NCBI GenBank assembly: GCA_030609765.1
Contig: JAUWTE010000126.1
Span: 1-7,963, forward strand
Direction of reading: 5' to 3'
DNA: 7,963 bases
DNA from: Acidobacteriota bacterium
Lineage (GTDB): Bacteria; Acidobacteriota; UBA890
Made by a program: the position numbers and the translations under genes. Below the pieces are notes generated by a model. That model did no database searches, was not told where the DNA came from, and worked only from the letters and a program-made list of their open reading frames with translations. Of this stretch, positions 1 through 5,952 are shown piece by piece (position 1 is the stretch's first letter; the number at the start of each line of letters is the position of its first letter).

Positions 1-115
1 CGTCGAACAGACCCACCAGATTCGCCGCAACGAGAAGTCCCGCGTGCAGCAGCACGGTGAGGAGGCCGGCGACGCCCCACGTGCTCGGTCTGGTTCGATA
101 CTGCCCGATCCCCAT
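1..115 (-). CDS. N-terminus of a TonB-like single-pass membrane protein (partial)
   Basis: Thirty-eight codons are visible before the gene leaves the window. The ATG is at 115-113, and an in-frame TGA 15 nt upstream fixes it as the first possible ATG. The short polar head (MGIGQYRTRPSTWG) is followed by one hydrophobic stretch at about residues 15-35 (GVAGLLTVLLHAGLLVAANL) that carries a single histidine. This layout, a short basic cytoplasmic N-terminus and one membrane anchor with a mid-helix His, is that of TonB-family energy transducers, which couple the ExbB/ExbD proton-motive-force complex to outer-membrane receptors. None of the proline-rich or C-terminal domain is in view, so the family call rests on this segment alone. 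Other one-TM periplasmic proteins could look the same. It is on the same strand as the secreted-protein unit but separated from it by about 117 nt of apparently non-coding DNA. Confidence 0.45.
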   Translation of the reverse strand, partial: MGIGQYRTRPSTWGVAGLLTVLLHAGLLVAANLVGLFD

Positions 116-232
116 GATTCGAGTTCAGCTCCATGATCCTGCGCCGTCGTTCGCCCGGCGGGAATGCCGGTGCCACATCCCCTCTACGCGCCCACAACGT
201 ACGGGTTCCTGGAAGCTTACGCAATATGCGAC
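116..232. other. Short non-coding gap with a small palindrome
   Basis: These 117 nt lie between the end of the frameshifted small ORF and the TonB-like start. I see a weak dyad CGCA-ATA-TGCG (220-230) and a 5-bp hairpin CCGGC/GCCGG (155-170) without a T-run. A convincing promoter or terminator is not visible. The gap is where the control of the TonB-like gene should lie. Confidence 0.3.
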
Positions 233-587
233 CTACCGGCGGCTCTGCCGGGAGGATCGGTTCCGCCCGCGGCGCCGCTGCTGCAGCTCCTCTTGCCACT
301 CGCGGTACGCAACCACTTGCGCCTCGGTCAGTTCCGACTCGATGCGCTGATCGTACTCCTCGCGCGGGGCCAGCACCCACAAGTTCCTACTAGTGCACCC
401 CTCGCATGAGTAGTGAATGCCCAGTGTCCGTTGGTTACGACGGTGCATAGGGTGGTTCCCACTCTGGTGTGGAGAACGCTGGGGCTCCCGCGCGTCACTT
501 CTCCACGAATCCCCGAGTGCACCCAGGTGAGCAGTTGCTGGCGAAGCTCCTCCGACAGCCGTTCGGCCCGGGGCCAATCAGTAACAT
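233..587 (-). pseudogene. Unrecognised small protein, readable only with frameshifts
   Basis: Two overlapping minus-strand reading frames each look like real coding sequence over part of this region. The first is open from base 636 and reads RAERLSEELRQQLLTWVHSG and onward to TVVTNGHW. The second reads HYSCEGCTSRNLWVLAPREE, continues through an acidic/glutamine-rich helix, and ends in an Arg-rich tail at a TAG (235-233). One extra base in the G-run opposite 420-422 would join them as NGHWGIHYSCEGC. A second extra base in the run opposite 570-573 would link the first frame to the ATG at 587-585, which directly follows the stop of the neighbouring peptidase ORF. Both repairs together give about 118 residues. 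No family is recognised. Visible features are a CxxC pair and a charged C-terminal helix. It may be a decayed gene, or a real gene with assembly or read indels. Confidence 0.45.
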
Positions 588-1784
588 CTACTGCCGGCGG
601 ATCGTCACATCGTACCCCTTCAACGTGAGCGGCCGATCAACGATCAGGGTGTTGGCCCCAAATGTGTTCTCCGTCCCCGCCTCGAATATCAGCGTGGCGC
701 CGCTTGGGGCTTCGATTATGGCTTCCTCGATACTCCCGTGGGGCTGCGCCGGCGAGCCGTCGCCGTATCCCGAGGTTGCCACGAACCGCACGACATCGAA
801 TGGAGCGATCATCTGAATTGTTGACTGGTCGATCGGGAACCAGTAGTCCCAGACGTACCAACCGATACATCCCGATCCCCAGCCCAGGTTCATCCAGAAC
901 GATCGGTCCGGATCGGTGCTCTTGTCGTAGCCGGACGCAATCCACATGTGGCCGCCCAGCAAATCGTTCCCGACGAGGCCCAGCGGTCGGAGCCAGGTGA
1001 TCTCGTCGGTCATGGCGTAGATGTCCGGGGGCCCCTCCCAGGTCACGTCCTGGTCGTAGCGGAAGTGCTCCGGGAACACTTGCTCAATTGGGGTGGGGAC
1101 GGGCGGACCGGACCCCATGAGTCCGTAGCCCATATCGGCGGCAACCCCGACGTGGTGGCATAGCTCCGCCACCTCAGCGTCCGTGGGATCAGGTGGGTCA
1201 TGGTGCTCGTCCTGGATCAGATCCCAGTTGTACTCGGCTGCGCTGAAGTCGACCCAGTCAACAACGTACTCGGGAGTCAATCGGGCGTAGAGCGAGTCGA
1301 GGGCGGCGAGGTACTCCGGACACGGGTTCTGGATATCAGAGTGGGTCTTGGCCACATTCAAGACACTTCCGTCCCAGTACCCCGTCATGAACAACGTCCC
1401 ACCGTCCTGCTGTGTCCATTGCAGGCGGTCCTCGCATGGCCAGTGCAGCGGGAGCATAGGATCAGGTGGGCACGGCCACCCATCCCAGCCAGCTCGCCAC
1501 CGGTAGTTGAAGATCACCGTATTCTCCCCGGTACCTGACTGGGGCCACTTCCAGTAGTACATGATCTCGGACTCGGCAGTGGCGACGCACCCCACGATAG
1601 TGTGCATGTCGGGTTGCCCGATCGGGGCCGGGCACTGCGAGTTGTAGGGGGACCCCTGGTGCCAGCAAGGCGTGAAGTCCAGCACCATCAGCTCCGGTTC
1701 GGTGCGATACCTACCCTCCGGCGCCGAGCGGGCGGGGAGCGCGCCGCTGATAAGCGCCTGCCAGAGCTGCGTCCGTTCACTCAC
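588..1784 (-). pseudogene. Catalytic part of a broken C10 (streptopain-family) cysteine peptidase
   Basis: This 398-codon open stretch holds the papain-fold catalytic domain of a C10 peptidase. The oxyanion-hole Gln lies in WHQGSPYN (Gln43), the nucleophile in VGCVATA (Cys66), and the general base in GGHM (His279), followed by the Asn/Trp block MNLGWGSG (Asn299, Trp302). It ends in the same short beta-helix-like tail (about residues 340-395) as its intact neighbour. The GTG at 1784 has no Shine-Dalgarno sequence and no signal peptide. Upstream codons in the same frame (for example GPDDYAQA) still read as protein back to a TAA at 1835-1833. The frame matches that of the 1920-2216 ORF, with four stops between them. 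I read 588-2216 as one former preproenzyme gene. Active-site residues are intact, so disruption may be recent. If expressed alone, it would be cytoplasmic and lack its propeptide. Confidence 0.75.
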
Positions 1785-1919
1785 CGCCTGCGCGTAGTCG
1801 TCCGGCCCGAGCCCGGCCGTTTCCCCAGGATATTACGTCAATAGGTTCCTTCTCGAGGAGATCATTATCAGGATGTCACCCAGATCTCAGTTGTTCTCAA
1901 CTTATTGCCCCACAGGGCA

Positions 1920-2216
1920 CTAGAAGTAGACGGGTAGACGAATGTCATCCGCGGCGCAGAGGCAGAAACCGCCCTCACTGATAGGGGCGATATACGCTAC
2001 GCACACACCGTCGACTTCGTACTCCTCCAACCTGGTGATCACAGCATCGGGCTGGGCATCCTTGGTCATATGGTGAACCCAGGTCTCAACCGCGGCCTGG
2101 ACCTCAGATACGGACATCTCTTTTGCGAGCAGCGCAACCGGCGCGAGGAGGTACAGAACGGTGATCATCACCCCCAGGCCGCCTGCCACATGCAGCGTAT
2201 GTTCAGTAGTTCTCAT
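1920..2216 (-). CDS. Secreted propeptide-only fragment of a C10 peptidase; possible Spi-like inhibitor
   Basis: The ORF encodes 98 residues from the ATG at 2216. A TTG at 2234 would add six residues but is less likely. The ATG overlaps the upstream peptidase stop as ATGA and has an AGGGAG ribosome site (2230-2225) at 8-nt spacing, so translation is probably coupled. A signal peptide with hydrophobic core VMITVLYLLAPVALLA spans about residues 16-32. It is followed by a C10 propeptide domain: AAVETWV, VDGVCVAYIAP and GFCLCAADDIRLPVYF, parallel to AAVETWV, VDGRAVAYIAH and GFCLCGTNDLVLPVYL of the intact neighbour. The reading frame stops (TAG 1922-1920) where the neighbour has Tyr in VYLYSP. The simplest view is the N-terminal remnant of a nonsense-broken peptidase. 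The alternative is a free-standing propeptide inhibitor, like Spi beside SpeB in Streptococcus pyogenes. Confidence 0.6.
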   Translation of the reverse strand: MRTTEHTLHVAGGLGVMITVLYLLAPVALLAKEMSVSEVQAAVETWVHHMTKDAQPDAVITRLEEYEVDGVCVAYIAPISEGGFCLCAADDIRLPVYF

Positions 2217-3868
2217 GGCACCCACTCCCTGCAAATGGTGACATCCACCCCCTTCAGCGTGAACGGACGATCGATCACCAGGGTAGTGGCAGCGAACGTG
2301 TTGTTGGACCCGGCCTTGAAGATCAGTGTGGCCCCATCCGGAGCGTAATGGATGGCTTCCTCGATGTTCAGGTAGGGATTGCCGGGTGACCCATCACCGT
2401 GGTACATATTACCCACGAACTTGACGACGTTTCGAGGAGCGATATCGAGTACATGCACGGGGTCGACCGGGAACGGGAAATCGTCCCATGTATACCAGTT
2501 GACACTGCAGCCTCCCCAGCCCAAGTTCATCAGGAATTCCCGGTTCGGGTCGGTTCCTTTGTTGTAGCCACAAACAACCATCTCGTGGGCACCACCATCC
2601 GGATGCCCGCCACCAAGCGCAATCGGCCGCAGCCAATTGATCTCACTGGTCATCACATTCATATCCCGTGGGATTTCATGAGCGTCGGGGTCATAGCGGA
2701 AGTGATCGATGAGAGCGTTCCGGAGCATCAGACCATTGGAACCCGATCCCATGACCCCAAATCCCATTTCGCAGGCAATTGCTCCATGGTAGGACAACTC
2801 TGCGGCTTCGATGTCCCCGGGGTCTGGCGGGTCGATGTGACGATCCTGCAGGATACTCCAATCATACGTCGTCGCGCCGAAGTCGGCATCACAGACGGCC
2901 GTTTCGTAGTGGCTGAGTCGATCGTAGAGCGTCTGCAGCGCAGTCAGATACTCAGGGGTCTTGTTCGTGATGTTGTCGTCGTTGGCGGCGAAGGAATGGA
3001 GACTCCCATCCCAGTACCCGATCATCCTCAGACGACCCCCGCCGTCCGGGACCCAACCAAGCCGCCCATCGGGAAAACCGGCGACGGCCATCCAGTCGTC
3101 CGGTATTCCAGGATCGATCGCCAGCGGTTCCTCGTCCCAGTCTGTTCTCCAGCGGTAGTGGTAGAGTGTCGCTCCTGTACTCTCACCCACATCCGGCCAC
3201 TTCCAGTAGTACATGATTTGGACCATCGCGGTCGCGATGCATCCGACGACGGCATGTTCATCGGCCCCGGGGGTCAGTTCAGGGCATTGGTCGTTGAAGG
3301 GAGAGCCCTGATGCCAGCACGCGCTGACGTCCAGCGTCAGAAGCTGCGGCTCATCCCGCAGATTCCTGTTCCGGACGATGACGCTGGGAATCCGGCCGTC
3401 GATCAACTCTTGCCAGAACAACGCCCGCTTCTCCATCTCTCCCCGTAGCCCGGCGATCACAGGATCGCCTTCTGCGAGCAGCTTCGCCATGTGCCGTGTG
3501 CGGGTGGTGATCTCCCAAAGGAAGTACTGGTAACTGGGGTTCTCGGGATCAAAGCTCCCATTCGGACTATAGAGATAGACAGGCAGGACCAGGTCATTGG
3601 TACCGCACAGGCAAAACCCCTCCCCGTCAAGATGGGCGATATAGGCAACCGCTCTTCCGTCCACTACGTGGGGCTCCATACTCATTACTTCGGCGCTGGG
3701 CCGCGCGTCTGCCGACACGTCCCGGACCCATGTCTCCACCGCCGCCGCAATGCTCGCTTCGTCGTATTGCGTGGTGGCAGTTGCGCCTGATCCGAGCATG
3801 ATCCAGGCGCTGAGCAGCAGTGGACACAGGCGGCGGGCCGGCCGGCAAAGGTCGATTGTCCGTTTCAC
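2213..3868 (-). CDS. Secreted C10-family (streptopain-like) cysteine peptidase preproprotein
   Basis: A 551-residue secreted thiol protease of the SpeB/streptopain family. It starts at GTG 3868 and has a signal peptide (about 1-32, core LCPLLLSAWIMLGSGATA). An inhibitory propeptide follows at about 35-165, with AAVETWV and GFCLCGTNDLVLPVYLYSP matching the C10 pro-domain pattern. The catalytic domain runs about 170-480. Visible active-site elements are Gln187 in CWHQGSPFN (oxyanion hole), nucleophile Cys210 in VGCIATAMVQIMYYW, His428 in GAHEM, and Asn448/Trp451 in MNLGWGG. A short tail (about 490-545) resembles the first turns of a pectate-lyase-type beta-helix and ends abruptly. SpeB preproprotein is about 400 residues, so this one is longer through internal loops and the tail. 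It lies 16 nt after the tail-fibre-like gene and overlaps the next ORF by 4 nt. Substrate is unknown. I see no sorting domain of its own, so export is probably by Sec to the periplasm or beyond. Confidence 0.92.
   Translation of the reverse strand: MKRTIDLCRPARRLCPLLLSAWIMLGSGATATTQYDEASIAAAVETWVRDVSADARPSAEVMSMEPHVVDGRAVAYIAHLDGEGFCLCGTNDLVLPVYLYSPNGSFDPENPSYQYFLWEITTRTRHMAKLLAEGDPVIAGLRGEMEKRALFWQELIDGRIPSVIVRNRNLRDEPQLLTLDVSACWHQGSPFNDQCPELTPGADEHAVVGCIATAMVQIMYYWKWPDVGESTGATLYHYRWRTDWDEEPLAIDPGIPDDWMAVAGFPDGRLGWVPDGGGRLRMIGYWDGSLHSFAANDDNITNKTPEYLTALQTLYDRLSHYETAVCDADFGATTYDWSILQDRHIDPPDPGDIEAAELSYHGAIACEMGFGVMGSGSNGLMLRNALIDHFRYDPDAHEIPRDMNVMTSEINWLRPIALGGGHPDGGAHEMVVCGYNKGTDPNREFLMNLGWGGCSVNWYTWDDFPFPVDPVHVLDIAPRNVVKFVGNMYHGDGSPGNPYLNIEEAIHYAPDGATLIFKAGSNNTFAATTLVIDRPFTLKGVDVTICREWVP
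2225..2230 (-). promoter_or_regulatory. Ribosome binding site of the propeptide-only ORF
   Basis: AGGGAG sits 8 nt before the ATG at 2216, inside the last codons of the intact peptidase. Together with the ATGA overlap it favours the ATG at 2216 over the TTG at 2234. It also shows that the second copy still keeps working translation signals. Confidence 0.65.
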
Positions 3869-3884
3869 AACTGCACCGCCTTTC

Positions 3885-5141
3885 CTACTGAAGGGAGACC
3901 AGCACGAGAACCAGACCGCGACCCTCTGGTAGCGAAGTCATCGCTTTCCCGATCATGGCTCCCACCGCGCGCGCGTGGTCGGTGACTTTCATGGCGTGTC
4001 CGGGAAGATCAGCTGTCGTCAGCAGATCGCCGGGGACGATCGGTCCGTTCGCGGCGGTCGCCCAGCAATAGACACGGCCCGACAGTGCCACCGGGCATTC
4101 TCCATCCGCAGGCGATTCCTTCTGGCCCATCAGCAGGCCGGACCTGATCCCGCCAGCGCCACTGATGATGCCCGCCACGCAGCGATCATAGGCACGATCC
4201 GAAAGCTTCAACTCGCCAGGATTGGCCGGATCAATGGTGAGAACCATGCCGGGTTCGACAGAAGTGGGGTCTCCTATGTCGAAGGGCTCGGCGAGATCCG
4301 CTCCACCGGTGAGCTTCAGGATGTGGCCCTGGATGGTTCCGTAGACATCCAGCTTTTCCCTGGGGTCTGCCATCCCGATCCCCACGTTCCCATCGTCCGT
4401 GAGGACCATCAAGCCGTCCGCGGTTGCGAACCTAAGGTAGAAATAGGGATACGGACCCGAGTACTCGTAGTACCCAATCGCTGACCTGAGACCGTCGTTC
4501 TGATATAAGAAGTTGATGGCCCCAAGCATATCGTGTGTTCCCCCAGTCACCACGCCCTTCAGCTCAAGTGTCGATGGGTTGTACGTCGCTGTGCTCGTCA
4601 AGCGCACGTAGGCCCGCGTATCGCCGCGAATCTCCAGCTGCCGCGCCGGACTGGTCGTCCCGATGCCGATGTTGCCCGAGACTCCGGAGTACATGTCATT
4701 GTCGGCGATGATCCAGTCGCTATCCGCACCACCGGCCCCGGAGAGAGCCGTGTCGGCGACAGCCGAGTGCAAGGCCCAGGGTACAGAGGTGAAGCGCATC
4801 CGAGGTAGGATCTCGGGTTCGCCGTCCACAATCACACCCAACCACCGTTCATTCCCATCGAAGAGATCTTGGGGGAATGAAGTGTCGCTGCCGAGGATGA
4901 CATTGAAGAGACCGTTCTCGATCGCGACATCAGCGTGCTCTTCGTTCCACAAGTCAGGCGAGGCCTGCGAGCTGTCTGCGTAGATGGCGAACTCCAGATC
5001 GACGGTGCCGGAGATGGGAATCCCGTCGGCATCGGTGAGGACGCCCTGATAGTTCACCAGATTCGGTGCCGCCCCGGCGGCGGAGATCGCCAGGATGAGG
5101 GCCGGGGCCAACAGCCCCAATGAGATCATCAACCTTTTCAT
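3885..5141 (-). CDS. Secreted tail-fibre-like surface protein
   Basis: The 418-residue protein starts at ATG 5141, 8 nt after a perfect AGGAGG. A signal peptide covers about residues 1-24 (LLAPALILAISAAGAA). Residues 26-125 form a domain often found at the start of such proteins (NLVNYQGVLTDADG, DLEFAIY, NGLFNVILGS, VPWALHSAVADTA). Two fibre-type motifs follow, GNIGIGTTSP (156-165) and GNVGIGMADP (251-260), like those of phage tail fibres and bacterial trimeric fibres. The last 140 residues (about 279-418) are a distinct conserved module (ADLAEPFDIG, SGRVYCWA, PGDLLTTADLPGHAMKV, GAMIGKAM, GLVLVLVSLQ). I recall this module from many environmental genomes but know no firm function for it. The upstream gene ends 12 nt away and its TAG is part of this ribosome site. 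Probably a structural or adhesive surface or secreted protein. No enzyme activity can be claimed. Confidence 0.8.
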   Translation of the reverse strand: MKRLMISLGLLAPALILAISAAGAAPNLVNYQGVLTDADGIPISGTVDLEFAIYADSSQASPDLWNEEHADVAIENGLFNVILGSDTSFPQDLFDGNERWLGVIVDGEPEILPRMRFTSVPWALHSAVADTALSGAGGADSDWIIADNDMYSGVSGNIGIGTTSPARQLEIRGDTRAYVRLTSTATYNPSTLELKGVVTGGTHDMLGAINFLYQNDGLRSAIGYYEYSGPYPYFYLRFATADGLMVLTDDGNVGIGMADPREKLDVYGTIQGHILKLTGGADLAEPFDIGDPTSVEPGMVLTIDPANPGELKLSDRAYDRCVAGIISGAGGIRSGLLMGQKESPADGECPVALSGRVYCWATAANGPIVPGDLLTTADLPGHAMKVTDHARAVGAMIGKAMTSLPEGRGLVLVLVSLQ

Positions 5142-5149
5142 GTCAAATT

Positions 5150-5155
5150 CCTCCT
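5150..5155 (-). promoter_or_regulatory. Ribosome binding site of the tail-fibre-like gene
   Basis: A perfect AGGAGG on the minus strand lies 8 nt before the ATG at 5141 and overlaps the TAG stop (5156-5154) of the upstream gene. Termination and re-initiation can therefore be coupled. It fixes the ATG at 5141 as the start. Confidence 0.8.
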
Positions 5156-5729
5156 ATCGTACGATCAGCATCCGCTTGATCGAGTTGTACGATCCGGCAT
5201 TCAGACGGTAGAAGTAGACTCCTGATGGGACCCTGGCGCCCAGATCATCGCGCTCGTCCCAGACGACCGCATACGGGCCCGGCAGCGCGTATCGATCCGC
5301 CAAGGTTCTGACCCTGCGGCCGTTGACGTCGAAGACCGCGAGTTCCACCGGACCGGCCGAAGCGATGCTGAAGCGGATCGCAGTCGAACCCCGAGCCGGA
5401 TTGGGATAGGTCTGGAATAGCATGGTGCGGAGTGGCTCCGGAGCGAACGGCTCGACGTCTGCCAGCAGCGTCAGCAGTCGCTTCCAGAAGCCCGCGTACA
5501 GCGTGAACTCTTCCCCAGAAGCGATCCCGATCGGCGTCGGCTGCCCGAGTGTCCCGACCAAACTGTGTTCGGGACCCGCCCCTGGCGCTCCCGCCGCCCC
5601 AACAACGGACGACTGGAGAAGGTAGATTGATCGCGGTCCGGAACCCTCCTCAGCCCCCGCGGGTGCGATTGCGATCAACGGCCACAGAAGCGCATGGATT
5701 AGCAGCGCACACAGACATCTTCTGCTCAC
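5154..5729 (-). CDS. Small secreted protein with C-terminal FlgD-like (type IX-style) sorting domain
   Basis: I chose the GTG at 5729 (191 residues). It follows a GGGGGTGAGG purine run and places a signal peptide (ALLIHALLWPLIAIAPAGA) at the N-terminus. The frame stays open to 5840, but that extension shows no export signal. Residues 35-83 carry the glycine-rich pattern SLVGTLGQPTPIGIASG then FTLYAGFW, a short beta-rich module common in secreted proteins of environmental bacteria. Residues 105-191 are a FlgD-like Ig domain: FQTYPNPARGSTAIRFSI, VFDVNGRRVRTLAD, VWDERDDLGARVPSGVYFYRL, then a basic end KRMLIVR. In Bacteroidetes and relatives such C-terminal domains target cargo to the type IX secretion system. 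Whether that system exists here cannot be seen. It is the first gene of the minus-strand secreted-protein unit. Confidence 0.82.
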   Translation of the reverse strand: MSRRCLCALLIHALLWPLIAIAPAGAEEGSGPRSIYLLQSSVVGAAGAPGAGPEHSLVGTLGQPTPIGIASGEEFTLYAGFWKRLLTLLADVEPFAPEPLRTMLFQTYPNPARGSTAIRFSIASAGPVELAVFDVNGRRVRTLADRYALPGPYAVVWDERDDLGARVPSGVYFYRLNAGSYNSIKRMLIVR

Positions 5730-5952
5730 GAGGCCCTCACCCCCTTTCAGGTAAGATTCAGGCAAGTCAAATGCAGGTGATCTCAGGCCCTCCCGTGGGG
5801 CCTCTACTTCGTTCAACAGCAGAAGTGCCCGAAAGCGCACGGCGATGTGGTCTGCGCGGCTGCCGCGGCACAGGTAGGGCTTGAGCCTTGACCACTATCC
5901 CGGGGTGGAATATCGTTCGGCGCGAAGGACGACCGTCGCCGGAGGAGGATCT
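5730..5952. other. Divergent intergenic region between the two operons
   Basis: These 223 nt lie between the starts of the minus-strand secreted-protein unit (5729) and the plus-strand envelope-transport pair (5953). The region must hold the control elements of both. Visible are the promoter-like pair at 5888-5916, a 6-bp inverted repeat AGGCCC/GGGCCT with a 7-nt loop (5785-5803), and the GGAGGAGG ribosome site (5941-5948). The inverted repeat lacks a T-run on either strand, so it is not a typical terminator. Confidence 0.5.
5888..5916 (+). promoter_or_regulatory. Candidate sigma-70-type promoter for the LolA-like/permease operon
   Basis: TTGACC (5888-5893; 5 of 6 with the -35 consensus) and TATCGT (5911-5916; 4 of 6 with the -10 consensus) are separated by exactly 17 nt. 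Transcription would start near 5923, giving a leader of about 30 nt before the ATG at 5953. It is the best promoter-like pair I found in the divergent region by eye. No convincing pair was found for the opposite direction. The consensus assumed is that of housekeeping sigma factors, which may differ in this phylum. Confidence 0.4.

Noticed and set aside
155..170. Hairpin CCGGC/GCCGG as a terminator
   Set aside because: The stem is only 5 bp and no T-run follows on either strand.
420..422. Programmed -1 frameshift site in the small unrecognised ORF
   Set aside because: No slippery heptamer of the X XXY YYZ type is present at the junction and no strong downstream structure was seen. A base deletion in the G-run is simpler.
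1920..1922. TAG as a recoded sense codon (for example pyrrolysine) in the peptidase
   Set aside because: TAA and TGA stops follow in the same frame within 90 nt, so reading through one codon type would not restore the protein.
2399..3448. 349-codon open frame on the plus strand
   Set aside because: It lies antisense over the intact C10 peptidase, whose catalytic motifs fix the minus frame. Its translation has no recognisable domain or export signal.
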